Source: Kiritimatiellia bacterium (GTDB taxonomy: Bacteria; Verrucomicrobiota; Kiritimatiellia; RFP12; UBA1067). From it: a DNA stretch of 41,053 bases. The notes beneath the pieces were generated by a model that saw nothing but the letters and a program-made list of their open reading frames with translations, was not told the origin of the DNA and did not search any database. A program made the position numbers and the translations under genes. The stretch spans positions 1 through 41,053 of the forward strand of contig JAQUCE010000041.1 of the NCBI GenBank assembly GCA_028686345.1. The letters are read 5' to 3'. Shown in pieces: positions 28,039 to 35,832 of this stretch (within the stretch, counting starts at the first letter, position 1; every line of letters begins with the position of its first letter).

Positions 28039-28638
28039 ATGAGAGAGAAAATAACAAAAACCAGTGGCTCCAAAATGCCCGCCAAGTTGGCGAAATGCGC
28101 CTTTGAACTCTTTGCTGATAACGGCTTTGCCAAGGTGAACCTTGATCAGATCGCTGAGCGGGCAGGTGTGACCAAGGGGTCGCTCTACTGGCACTACAAA
28201 AACAAGCAGGCTCTGATTCTGGCTGCCTGTGAATATTACTATGCCATTTGGCATGTATCTGCGAACAAGTCGATTAAAAGCGCGGATGATCCGTTCGATG
28301 CACTGCGCAAATTGCTGGTTTTCAGTGTCAACTCCTGCGTAATCGATCAGCGCAATCGGCTTTTCACCACCGGCATATTTATGCTGATGCAGGAGGATGA
28401 GGATGTTAAAAAAAGCTGGAGTAAGTTTTATGATGATGTGCGTAATTTCTATTTGGAGGTGGTTGAGCAGGCGCAGGCACGCGGACTACTCAAAGAGGGC
28501 GACAAAACACAGAGTGTGAATCTGATGCTTGAGGCCATTGAGGGGCTCAAACTGCGGGCCGGATTTGAACCGCATGTCAGTGCGTCCAAAGAACGCAAGA
28601 CGATCGCCGAGGGGCTGCTGCGGATCTTCCAAGGGTAG
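28039..28638 (+). CDS. TetR/AcrR-family transcriptional regulator
   Basis: The 199-residue product starts at ATG 28039. The frame is open further upstream to TTG 27898, but that would run through the operator palindrome and repeat DNA, so I reject it. The N-terminal helix-turn-helix is classic for the family: AFELFADNGFAKVNLDQIAE, then RAGVTKGSLYWHYKNKQALI (about residues 15-58). The rest is a helical ligand-binding domain (about 80-190). Such proteins usually repress their own promoter and a neighbour until a small ligand binds. The palindrome at 28011-28035 supports autoregulation. The downstream sugar-catabolism-like genes follow on the same strand after 85 bases, but whether they share control cannot be told from the sequence. 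The spacing of AcrR-like genes next to transporters is not seen here. Confidence 0.9.
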   Translation: MREKITKTSGSKMPAKLAKCAFELFADNGFAKVNLDQIAERAGVTKGSLYWHYKNKQALILAACEYYYAIWHVSANKSIKSADDPFDALRKLLVFSVNSCVIDQRNRLFTTGIFMLMQEDEDVKKSWSKFYDDVRNFYLEVVEQAQARGLLKEGDKTQSVNLMLEAIEGLKLRAGFEPHVSASKERKTIAEGLLRIFQG

Positions 28639-28643
28639 ATTTT

Positions 28644-28706
28644 GAAACCACAAAGGAGCTAGCGCAGCATAGCCGCAACCAATTTTTTATCTGAAACCAC
28701 AAAGGA
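28644..28706. repeat. Paired GAAACCACAAAGGA repeat
   Basis: GAAACCACAAAGGA occurs at 28644-28657 and 28693-28706 in the spacer. The second copy runs into CACAAGGAAACACAAAG, whose AAGGAA (28710-28715) is the Shine-Dalgarno of the next gene. ACCACAAAGGACACAAAG-like strings are a common dispersed repeat in environmental and PVC genomes, to my knowledge. Confidence 0.6.
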
Positions 28707-28723
28707 CACAAGGAAACACAAAG

Positions 28724-29626
28724 ATGAGGTTTGACGCTGTTTATCCCAATTTTATTTTCTTTGCAATCTTTGTATTGCTTTACGGTTTCAATTTGAATGT
28801 TTCGGCCGATCTCGGTTTCCAAGAGCATGGCAGCGGTTACCAGTTTGACACTGGTGCTTTAAAAGGGGAGCTGCGCAAGGGCGGTCAATCGTTTGGTCTA
28901 GCACCTGTCACTGATATTAAGAGCGGGGCGCAGATTGCCGCTTCGCTTGGGTTGCTGACACCATATAGACTGCTTGATTCAGAGCGGCGCTACCTGCCTG
29001 ATGTACGCGAATGGAGGAGCACCGCCGAGCTGCTGGCAGATGGCGCGGTGCAGGTCAACTGGACTGCTGATGAGAACCACCCCTTCGACCTGCAGATAGT
29101 CTACCGCTGGGCAACTGCAGAGGCACTGGATGCTACAGTCACAGTGAGCGCAAAGAAGTTGCTGCCGAAGTTTGAAGTTTTTATGACCTGCTACTTCAGT
29201 GGATTTAATTTATGCCACGGCAGTGGTAGCCAAGGGCTGGTGGCTGCGGATCGCAAGCTGGGCGACTGGCTTTGTTTTCCGCGGGACAACGAGGCCCGCA
29301 AAATAATTGCGGACGGACGTTGGAAACATGAACCTAATCCGGTTGATTTCATCCCTGTTGAGAACTACAAATATCCCTTTGGGGTGAGAGCCAGTCTTGA
29401 TAACGGCTTAACCAGCATCATGCTCGCCGCTCCTCAGGATTGTTTCGCAGTGCTGATGCCACATCATGAGGATAATCACTACTCGCTTTATCTTTCGCTC
29501 TTTGGATATGACATCAAATCCGGTCACAGCGCAACCGCACGTTGCAGAGTTGTGATAAGCCGGGATATTTCAGAGAAAAAAGCGGTTGAGCTATATCAGC
29601 GCGCTTTTGGTTCAGGAGCAAAGTAG
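28724..29626 (+). CDS. Exported protein of an uncharacterised family, sugar-cluster neighbour
   Basis: ATG 28724 follows AAGGAA by eight bases. The 300-residue product has a hydrophobic N-terminal segment (FIFFAIFVLLYGFNLNVSA) that is probably a cleaved signal. The remainder is beta-rich, with conserved-looking aromatic motifs: PYRLLDSERRYLPDVREW, LLPKFEVFMTCYF, DWLCFPRDNEARKIIADGRW, and SLYLSLFGYDIKSGHSATAR near the C-terminus. I recognise this as a type of hypothetical protein seen beside Gfo/Idh/MocA oxidoreductases in PVC bacteria. The overall pattern resembles a galactose-mutarotase-like beta-sandwich, but no catalytic residues can be assigned. It is the first gene of the apparent catabolic group, 264 bases before the oxidoreductase, so a role in binding or converting the same carbohydrate is a guess. 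Confidence 0.8.
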   Translation: MRFDAVYPNFIFFAIFVLLYGFNLNVSADLGFQEHGSGYQFDTGALKGELRKGGQSFGLAPVTDIKSGAQIAASLGLLTPYRLLDSERRYLPDVREWRSTAELLADGAVQVNWTADENHPFDLQIVYRWATAEALDATVTVSAKKLLPKFEVFMTCYFSGFNLCHGSGSQGLVAADRKLGDWLCFPRDNEARKIIADGRWKHEPNPVDFIPVENYKYPFGVRASLDNGLTSIMLAAPQDCFAVLMPHHEDNHYSLYLSLFGYDIKSGHSATARCRVVISRDISEKKAVELYQRAFGSGAK

Positions 29627-29718
29627 CTCTTTAATTATTCGGAGCGTGTAGGCACTCGATCCGTGCGGAGCGCAGAGGTTGGTGCCGCCTGCAATTGTGG
29701 AAAGTGCGGTGTAATTTC

Positions 29719-29843
29719 CATCCACCGCGTAGCGGCGGACATACTGAAAGCAGCACAGTATATCCGCCGCTACGCGGTGGATGTCGGTATATCCGCCGCT
29801 ATGCGGTGGATGCCGGTATATCCGCCGCTATGCGGTGGAGGAT
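29719..29843. repeat. Long hairpin plus three tandem 29-bp palindromic repeats
   Basis: The 28-base arm at 29719-29746 pairs with 29756-29783 with a single mismatch and a nine-base loop. The right arm is also the first of three tandem units of period 29, whose TATATCCGCC starts are at 29759, 29788 and 29817. Within each unit TCCGCCGC and GCGGTGGA form a smaller imperfect hairpin. This is a REP/BIME-like intergenic element directly upstream of the oxidoreductase gene. It is likely to affect messenger stability or to be a mobile palindrome. Confidence 0.8.
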
Positions 29844-29889
29844 TGCGAAACAAACCACTTTTATGGAAAGGACATAAGGAATACAAAAC

Positions 29890-31170
29890 ATGAAAACACA
29901 ACTACAGCGAAGAGGATTTCTAAAGCAAGCCGCGGCCGCGGTTTCGTTGCCTTATCTGATTCCCGCAAGCGCCTTGGGGCTTAACGGAACAGTTGCACCG
30001 TCGGAGAGGATCACGGTTGCAACCATCGGCATGGGGGACAGGGGGCCGAACCACGTGAGCACGCTTTCAGCGCTCAAGCAGGCTCAGCTGACCACGATCT
30101 GTGATGTGCGCGGCGACGCGCTGGAACAGCGGCTGGATGGCTACACAAAAGCGGGGATGAACCTTAAATCCACCAAAGATTTCCGTGAGATCATGGCTGA
30201 TCCCTCGATTGATGTTGTCACCATCGCCGCTCCGGAAAACTGGCATGCGCTCATGACAATCGAGGCCGCCAAAAACGGCAAGGACATCTACTGTGAAAAG
30301 GCTTTGAGTCTGACCGTGGCTGAGGGACGTGCCATGTGCGAAACCGTCCGCCGCTACGGACGCATATTGCAGGCTGGCATTCAGCAGCGCTCCGATCCGC
30401 GCTTCCGCCAGGCCTGTGAGCTGGCACTGAACGGCTATTTGGGTAAACTGGAGCGGGTGAGTGTCGCGGCTCCCAGCGGGCGCCGGATGCTCAAGCTTGA
30501 ACCTGGTGAGGTACCGGCCGACATTGATTATGACCTATGGCTCGGACCAGCCCCTTTCAAACCCTATCGCAAGAATCTCTGCAACTACAACTGGTATTTC
30601 CTAACGGACTACTGTGCCGGCTGGATCCAGAGTTGGGGGGTTCATCACCTGGATATCGGATTATGGGGGGCACCTGAGTTTTTGAGTGGAGCGATTGAGG
30701 TTGAGGGAGCCGCCCAATTTGAGCCCGAGGGCGATGCTGATGTCTCCTTTGGATGGCAGGTGAAAGTCAAAACAAAATCCGGTTTGGTGATGGATTATTA
30801 TGATGACGGCAGTTCGCCTGTTGGTCATGGAGTTCGTTTTATAGGGGATAAGGGGTGGGTGCATGTGACCCGCAGCGGTATCAAAGCTTCTGATCCGGCT
30901 CTCTTGAATACAGTCATCAAGCCCTCTGATCAGCATCTCTATGTTTCCAGAAACCATATGGAGAATTTTTTAGAGTGCGTTAAATCGCGCCGTGAACCAA
31001 TTGCGCCGGTTGAAGCATGCCACGCCGCCACAATGCTGTCGCTGGTTGCGGATATTGCCTCGCGCGTTAAACGCCCGCTCAAGTGGGATTGGAAAGCCGA
31101 GCAGTTTGTCGGTGATGACTTTGCCAACCGGATGCTCTCACGCACAATGCGGGCACCGTGGCAACTGTAG
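29890..31170 (+). CDS. Tat-exported Gfo/Idh/MocA-family oxidoreductase
   Basis: ATG 29890 lies nine bases after AAGGA. The 426-residue product begins with a twin-arginine signal (QRRGFLKQAAAAVSLPYLIP), so it is exported folded, probably with its nicotinamide cofactor bound. The Rossmann domain shows ATIGMGDRG (about 44-52) and ICDVRG. The family EK motif is in IYCEKALS (Glu136, Lys137). The C-terminal alpha/beta domain has SWGVHHLDIGLWG, with the paired His252-His253 and Asp255 typical of Tat-type members. These enzymes oxidise or epimerise sugars and polyols with NAD(P). Exported versions are very common in PVC bacteria next to TIM-barrel isomerases and ThuA proteins, as here. The C-terminus ends just before another hairpin repeat. 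The exact substrate cannot be determined. Confidence 0.92.
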   Translation: MKTQLQRRGFLKQAAAAVSLPYLIPASALGLNGTVAPSERITVATIGMGDRGPNHVSTLSALKQAQLTTICDVRGDALEQRLDGYTKAGMNLKSTKDFREIMADPSIDVVTIAAPENWHALMTIEAAKNGKDIYCEKALSLTVAEGRAMCETVRRYGRILQAGIQQRSDPRFRQACELALNGYLGKLERVSVAAPSGRRMLKLEPGEVPADIDYDLWLGPAPFKPYRKNLCNYNWYFLTDYCAGWIQSWGVHHLDIGLWGAPEFLSGAIEVEGAAQFEPEGDADVSFGWQVKVKTKSGLVMDYYDDGSSPVGHGVRFIGDKGWVHVTRSGIKASDPALLNTVIKPSDQHLYVSRNHMENFLECVKSRREPIAPVEACHAATMLSLVADIASRVKRPLKWDWKAEQFVGDDFANRMLSRTMRAPWQL

Positions 31171-31215
31171 GGGCGACATTCTTCTCGCCCTCTTAAACAG
31201 TCGCCCTGTAGTTGG
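31171..31215. repeat. GGGCGAC/GTCGCCC hairpin repeat in spacer
   Basis: GGGCGA (31171-31176) pairs with TCGCCC (31185-31190), and a further GTCGCCC follows at about 31200. Either could serve as a hairpin directly after the oxidoreductase stop. It resembles other dispersed GTAGGGGCGAC-type repeats. Confidence 0.5.
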
Positions 31216-31237
31216 CTCAATTTTAAAGGGAATAAAA

Positions 31238-33856
31238 ATGAAAAAAATGTTTATGTTACTAACCGCACTGTGCTTGACTGCACTGTGCCTGGTGCAGGCC
31301 GCGCCTGTGCCGGATGAAGTTTTGCAGGCCGTCAATGCGGTTGCCGCTGCCAACGGCCTGCATCCGCGCCACCCCCACTACCTGTTGGAGCAGTTTGTTC
31401 CGGCAGCCACCGGCGATCAGGAGCAGTGCGCCCAGCTGGCCCACGCGTTGATGGAGGCCTTTGCCGCGCAAAGCACAACCGATGCCGGACGCACGATCCT
31501 GGCGCAGCATCTGGCCAAGGTGGCCGGAGAAGCTGAGAACAAGGTGCTGAGAAAAATGACGGGCGACCCGGGGATGGCGGCGGATATACGGATCGCTTTG
31601 AATGAGCTCGCATACTCATCCCTGAAAGACGAGGGCAAGGCGCACTATCTGGCGGAGATCAGCAGCGATCTACCTGCCAAGCAGATTGCCGGCCTGGCCG
31701 GGATCACGCAGTTTTACCCCAAGGATGCAGCCAAGCTCGCCGGGCAGGTGGCAGGCAACAAAGATTCTCAAGTCAGCGCCTTTGCTATGCGAGTGCTGGC
31801 GCAACACAACCCGTCGGCTTTGGTGAAAATGATGGCATCCATGTCAAAAGATGGACAGTTATCCGCACTCCAAGTTGTCGAGCAATACAACATTCAGGAG
31901 GCCGATGAAGTTGCTGCAAAGCTTGCCTCCAATGCGGACGCGGAGATCAGCAGAGCTGCGATTGCGGCACTGGGTTCCATTGGCAATGCTAACAGCGTGC
32001 CGGTGCTGGCCGCCGCCGGCGCGGTTGAATCACTGGCAAAACTCAATGCCAAGGGTGTTGACGGAGCGATTCTCAAGGCAGTCAACAGCGGCAGCGATAT
32101 TGCCAGAGTTGCCGCCATCCAGGCTGCTGAGATCAGAGGCATAGTGCAGATGGAAGCTGCTCTTTTAAAGGCTGCCGGGGACGAAAATCAGGCGGTTGCA
32201 GTTGAGGCCTTGAAGGTTCTCGGTCGCAGCGGGGATACCAACGTCTACCCTGCTCTGGTGGCTCTGCTAGGCGGAGCAGGCGGTCAAGAGGTTGAGTTGG
32301 CTGTGCGCCGCATGATCAAGCGCCTGGATGGGAATCATGACCCTCTGCCGCCATTGGCAGAGATAATGAAAAAATCTGGAGCTTCTGAAAACATCAGAGT
32401 TGCGGTTTTGCGCTCGCTCTCGGCCATTGGCAGCGATGCGGCACTGGTTATCATTTCAGAGAATATCAGTGCTCCATCCGCAAACATTGCTGACGCGGCA
32501 CTGCGTGCATTGGCGCAGTGGCCGGATCCAGCAGCTATGCCGCTGCTGAAAAAAGTGACCGTGGATCAGGATACCGGCGTTGTCCACCGCACGCTCTGCG
32601 AACGGGCAATTGCGCGCTTTGAAGCCGGCGGAGCCCGGTTGTCGGCGCTGGCTGCAATTAACTGCGGTGTACAGGATAAAGTGCAGGGCAAATCAGGGGT
32701 GCTGCTTGCGGTAATAAAGGGTGCCAGCTGGAAGTACACTGATGAACCAGCCGGCACAGTTGCATATGATGGCAATGAGGTAGTGATTGAGGTCAGCGGC
32801 CTTGATCCTGCAAAGAAATATCAGGCCTGTTTTGTCTGGTGGGACTACGACAATAACGGGCGTGTGCAGTCAGTGCAAATCGGCAACATGCGTGTGCTCG
32901 ACAAAACTCCGCTGCCGGCATGGAAGGACAAGAATCAGCCTGCTGCATCATTGGCAATCAACATTCCAGCCTCTGAGATCAAGGGCGGCAGGGCAACCAT
33001 ACGCTTTAAACGCGAGGGGGCCTCCAACTCGGTTGTCAGCGAGGTGTGGATCGCCGAGGGCGAGACCACCGGCGCTCCTGCACCTCAACCTGTGGCAGCC
33101 ACGGTCGTGGCGGCCACAAAAGCTCCAGCTATTGCAAAACCAGACCCTGCAAAATTCGGAGTGCCGATATTGAAATCCAACAAGGGCGCGGAAAAGCGGG
33201 TGCTGGTTGTAACCGGCAATGAGTATCCTGGTCACAAGTGGCAGGAGACCGCTCCGGAGATTGTGAAGCTGTTAGCAGAGGACAAGCGGCTGGAGGTGAG
33301 CTATACCGAGAATTATACGATCCTTGCCAGCAAAGAGATCTTCAAATATGACACGCTCTTTCTGAACTATCAGAGCCACAATGAGCCGGGGCCGGCAGGG
33401 GGTATTGAGAATCTCGCGAAATATCTGCATGAGGGTGGCAGCATGGTGCTCTTTCACTTTGCCTGCGGCGCCTTTATCGGTTATCCCGAACAGGTTTATA
33501 ACCCCGAGTTCATGCAGCTGGCCGGACGCTCCTGGAATCCCAAGCTGCGCGGCCATGATCCACGCAGGGAATTCACCGTGAATATTGTTGACAAGAGCCA
33601 CCCGATAACCAAGGGCATGGAGGAGTTCACGCAGTCGATTGATGAACTCTACACCTGCCTGGATGGCGATGCGCCAATTCATGTTCTGGCCACCGCTGTT
33701 TCCACGGTCGATAAAAAGGTTTACCCCATGGCATTCACCTATAACCCCGGCAAGGGGCGCGTTTTTCACTGCGTGCTTGGGCACAGCCTTGAGAGTTTCA
33801 ACCCCGCTATGAACGAGCTTTACCGCCGCGGCACTGCCTGGGCGGCAGGTCTGTAA
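31238..33856 (+). CDS. Exported HEAT-repeat and ThuA-domain fusion protein
   Basis: The true start is ATG 31238: it follows AAAGGGA by seven bases and gives a signal peptide (KKMFMLLTALCLTALCLVQA). The frame is open further upstream but overlaps the oxidoreductase gene. The 872-residue product has a helical N-terminus, a HEAT/PBS-lyase-like helical repeat array (about 145-460), a beta-sandwich domain (about 485-608) and a Pro/Ala linker. A ThuA-like domain follows (about 651-871: KRVLVVTGNEYPGHKWQET, HEGGSMVLFHFACGAF, YNPGKGRVFHCVLGHS). ThuA proteins belong to the class I glutamine-amidotransferase-like fold and are linked to trehalose and other sugar utilisation, but their reaction is poorly defined. 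Export and HEAT repeats suggest a role in a periplasmic complex with the Tat-exported oxidoreductase upstream. Confidence 0.9.
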   Translation: MKKMFMLLTALCLTALCLVQAAPVPDEVLQAVNAVAAANGLHPRHPHYLLEQFVPAATGDQEQCAQLAHALMEAFAAQSTTDAGRTILAQHLAKVAGEAENKVLRKMTGDPGMAADIRIALNELAYSSLKDEGKAHYLAEISSDLPAKQIAGLAGITQFYPKDAAKLAGQVAGNKDSQVSAFAMRVLAQHNPSALVKMMASMSKDGQLSALQVVEQYNIQEADEVAAKLASNADAEISRAAIAALGSIGNANSVPVLAAAGAVESLAKLNAKGVDGAILKAVNSGSDIARVAAIQAAEIRGIVQMEAALLKAAGDENQAVAVEALKVLGRSGDTNVYPALVALLGGAGGQEVELAVRRMIKRLDGNHDPLPPLAEIMKKSGASENIRVAVLRSLSAIGSDAALVIISENISAPSANIADAALRALAQWPDPAAMPLLKKVTVDQDTGVVHRTLCERAIARFEAGGARLSALAAINCGVQDKVQGKSGVLLAVIKGASWKYTDEPAGTVAYDGNEVVIEVSGLDPAKKYQACFVWWDYDNNGRVQSVQIGNMRVLDKTPLPAWKDKNQPAASLAINIPASEIKGGRATIRFKREGASNSVVSEVWIAEGETTGAPAPQPVAATVVAATKAPAIAKPDPAKFGVPILKSNKGAEKRVLVVTGNEYPGHKWQETAPEIVKLLAEDKRLEVSYTENYTILASKEIFKYDTLFLNYQSHNEPGPAGGIENLAKYLHEGGSMVLFHFACGAFIGYPEQVYNPEFMQLAGRSWNPKLRGHDPRREFTVNIVDKSHPITKGMEEFTQSIDELYTCLDGDAPIHVLATAVSTVDKKVYPMAFTYNPGKGRVFHCVLGHSLESFNPAMNELYRRGTAWAAGL

Positions 33857-33913
33857 GATGTAAAGCGTAAGGCGCAGGGTGAAGGGCAAGGGTAGATCTT
33901 TTAACCTCTAGTC

Positions 33914-33934
33914 AGTGACCACTCCGTGGTCGCT
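33914..33934. repeat. AGTGACCAC/GTGGTCGCT hairpin
   Basis: AGTGACCAC (33914-33922) and GTGGTCGCT (33926-33934) pair with one mismatch around a TCC loop, in the spacer after the ThuA gene. Confidence 0.5.
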
Positions 33935-33975
33935 GAAAGGCCGTTGAAAGGTAGCTGAAAGGTAGCTGAAAGGAA
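33932..33975 (+). repeat. Four tandem 11-bp units carrying Shine-Dalgarno-like GAAAGG
   Basis: Units start at 33932, 33943, 33954 and 33965 with consensus GCTGAAAGGTA. Each contains GAAAGG. The last one, with AAAGGA at 33969-33974, is correctly spaced seven bases before ATG 33982. Confidence 0.7.
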
Positions 33976-33981
33976 AGAATT

Positions 33982-34854
33982 ATGAAAATTGGATTTCACA
34001 CAGATGCGTTTAACACAAGTTTTAAGAACTTTGATTTCTGCCTGGAGTGGGCGAAGAAAAATGACGTGCATTGGATTGAGTGCGGCGTGATCGATGGTGT
34101 CAGCTGGATTCACGGACTCGGCTACCAACCGCATGTCGCGCTTTACGAAGACCCTCTGATGCTGAAAAACAGGATGAAGGAGCAGTACGACGTTGAGTTC
34201 TCTCAGATTGACGCCGCCTTTCCGCTCTCCGGCAAAGATGGCCCACTCTATGGCGTGCCCTATGTTCTGAAATCGATTCCCTGGGCCAAACATGCTGGGT
34301 GTCCCTGCATCGCCACTACCGACGGATTGCACAAGCCCGAAGGACTGAATGATCCTGAGGCAATGGATATAATGAAACGCTCCTACGAGCAGATCATTGA
34401 GGTGGCCGAGGCCTACAAGATACAGATCAATATCGAGGTGCACGGCTACTTCACGACCAACCCCGATATGCTGGAACAGATGTTGAATTTTTGCGACAGC
34501 GAATATCTTGGGCTCAATATGGATACCGGCAACTCGTTTATCGCCGGACGTGACCCGGTGGAGTTTATCAAGCGGTTTATTCACCGCGTTCGTCATGTGC
34601 ATATCAAGGATGTTTCAGAGTCACTGGCAGCTGCCCTGCGTGGACAGGACACCGGCATTGCCTTGAGTCAATGTGCCATTGGTGACGGTGTGAATGCCGA
34701 CAACATCAAACAGTGTATGGCACTGCTGCGTGACAACGGCTACACCGGTGTGCTCAGCATGGAGTGCGAAGGCAATGGCGGTCCGCTGATTGAAAAATCG
34801 CTGGCCTGGATGCGTTCAACCATGCAGGAGCTGGGGATACCTGAGGAGAGATAA
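33982..34854 (+). CDS. Sugar phosphate isomerase/epimerase (xylose-isomerase-like TIM barrel)
   Basis: This 290-residue cytosolic protein of the AP_endonuc_2/xylose-isomerase-like superfamily starts at ATG 33982 behind a GAAAGG repeat array. The expected metal ligands of the barrel are visible: Glu152 (NIEVHG), Asp181 (LNMDTGNS), His207 (HVHIKD) and Glu261 (SMECEGNGG). Members interconvert keto-sugars or act on inositol derivatives with a divalent metal. It is followed after one base by a second barrel of the same superfamily, so the two are co-translated and probably act on the same pathway as the oxidoreductase. The N-terminus MKIGFHTDAFNT is typical of the family. The length is normal and no key residue is missing. 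The specific reaction is unknown. Confidence 0.9.
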   Translation: MKIGFHTDAFNTSFKNFDFCLEWAKKNDVHWIECGVIDGVSWIHGLGYQPHVALYEDPLMLKNRMKEQYDVEFSQIDAAFPLSGKDGPLYGVPYVLKSIPWAKHAGCPCIATTDGLHKPEGLNDPEAMDIMKRSYEQIIEVAEAYKIQINIEVHGYFTTNPDMLEQMLNFCDSEYLGLNMDTGNSFIAGRDPVEFIKRFIHRVRHVHIKDVSESLAAALRGQDTGIALSQCAIGDGVNADNIKQCMALLRDNGYTGVLSMECEGNGGPLIEKSLAWMRSTMQELGIPEER

Positions 34855-34855
34855 G

Positions 34856-35734
34856 ATGAACTTTGGAATCAATATGCTCTTATGGGCATCAAATGTGAAC
34901 GCCGGGCACCGCGCGGTGCTGAAGATGATTAAAGCAGCACGGGCCGACAGTGTTGAGATCCCGGTGATGGAGGGCAATGCCGCGGATTACCGCGCCTTGG
35001 GTGCAATGCTGGATGATATCGGACTAGAGCGCACAGCCTCGATGGCTTTCTGCAGCGAGGATGCCAACCCGATCAGTGATAGCACTGTAAGCCGTCAGGC
35101 TGCGCTGGATTACATGCAGTGGCTGATTGAGTGCGTGCATGAATTGGGTGCTCCATTGGTGTGCGGGCCGATGTACCAGACCATCGGGGTGTTCAGTGGT
35201 GCTGGCCCCACAGAGGTTGAAAAGCAACGCGCGATTGAGATGCTCAGGGTTGTCGCGCCGAACGCGGCTGCCGCGGGTGTTAGACTCGCGGTGGAACCGC
35301 TCAACCGCTTCGAATGCTATATGGTCAACACCCTGGCCGTCGGACGGGAGCTGGTTGAGGCAGTGGATGCGCCCAATGTCGGCATTCTGTTCGACACCTT
35401 TCATGCCAACATTGAGGAGAAAGACCCTATTGGCGCTATTCTGAAAGACGGCGCGGTGATCAACCACTTTCACTGCTGTTCCAATGACCGCGGCATTCCG
35501 GGCGAGGGGCATATTGATTTTGCGGGCACATTCAAGGCGCTGCATGCGATCAACTACCGCGGTGACCTGGTGATCGAGGCCTTTGGACGGGCCTTGCCAG
35601 GCATGGCAGCCGCCACCCGTATCTGGCGTGATATGTTTGAGGATGCCAGCCACGTTGCCGAGCGCGGCATCCCCTTTATTCGGGAGATGTGGGAGCGGGG
35701 TAGGTCCGATTTCCAATCGGACATGTCCGTTTAG
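34856..35734 (+). CDS. Ketose 3-epimerase-like TIM-barrel protein
   Basis: ATG 34856 is one base after the previous stop, with GAGGAG eight bases upstream. The in-frame start at 34790 inside the preceding gene is not needed. The 292-residue product resembles D-psicose/D-tagatose 3-epimerases: VEPLNRFECYMVNT with Glu147, LFDTFHANIEE with Asp180, HFHCCSNDRG with His206, GEGHIDF, and VIEAFG with Glu241. These four residues bind the metal, and the two glutamates act as acid/base in that family. The last 11 residues (GRSDFQSDMSV) are encoded by a palindromic intergenic-type repeat at 35704-35722, so the original stop was probably replaced. It ends the apparent operon, and the next gene is convergent. 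Confidence 0.9.
   Translation: MNFGINMLLWASNVNAGHRAVLKMIKAARADSVEIPVMEGNAADYRALGAMLDDIGLERTASMAFCSEDANPISDSTVSRQAALDYMQWLIECVHELGAPLVCGPMYQTIGVFSGAGPTEVEKQRAIEMLRVVAPNAAAAGVRLAVEPLNRFECYMVNTLAVGRELVEAVDAPNVGILFDTFHANIEEKDPIGAILKDGAVINHFHCCSNDRGIPGEGHIDFAGTFKALHAINYRGDLVIEAFGRALPGMAAATRIWRDMFEDASHVAERGIPFIREMWERGRSDFQSDMSV
35704..35722. repeat. Perfect palindrome forming the end of a coding region
   Basis: GTCCGATT-TCC-AATCGGAC is a perfect eight-base stem with a three-base loop. It lies inside the last codons of the epimerase gene. Confidence 0.75.
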
Positions 35735-35832
35735 AAACCGGAGCTACTGAGGTCGGCTTCGCCTTCGGTTAATGATAGCGGCGATGATGCGACAGTGTGA
35801 TGTAACCCTGGCCGAAAACTTTGGCGCGAACT

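Noticed and set aside
29758-29840. CRISPR-like short tandem repeats
   Set aside because: The period is 29 bases with virtually no spacer; it is a tandem palindromic repeat.
30992-31237. Upstream extension of the HEAT/ThuA gene
   Set aside because: It would overlap the oxidoreductase gene out of frame. ATG 31238 has a good ribosome site and signal peptide.
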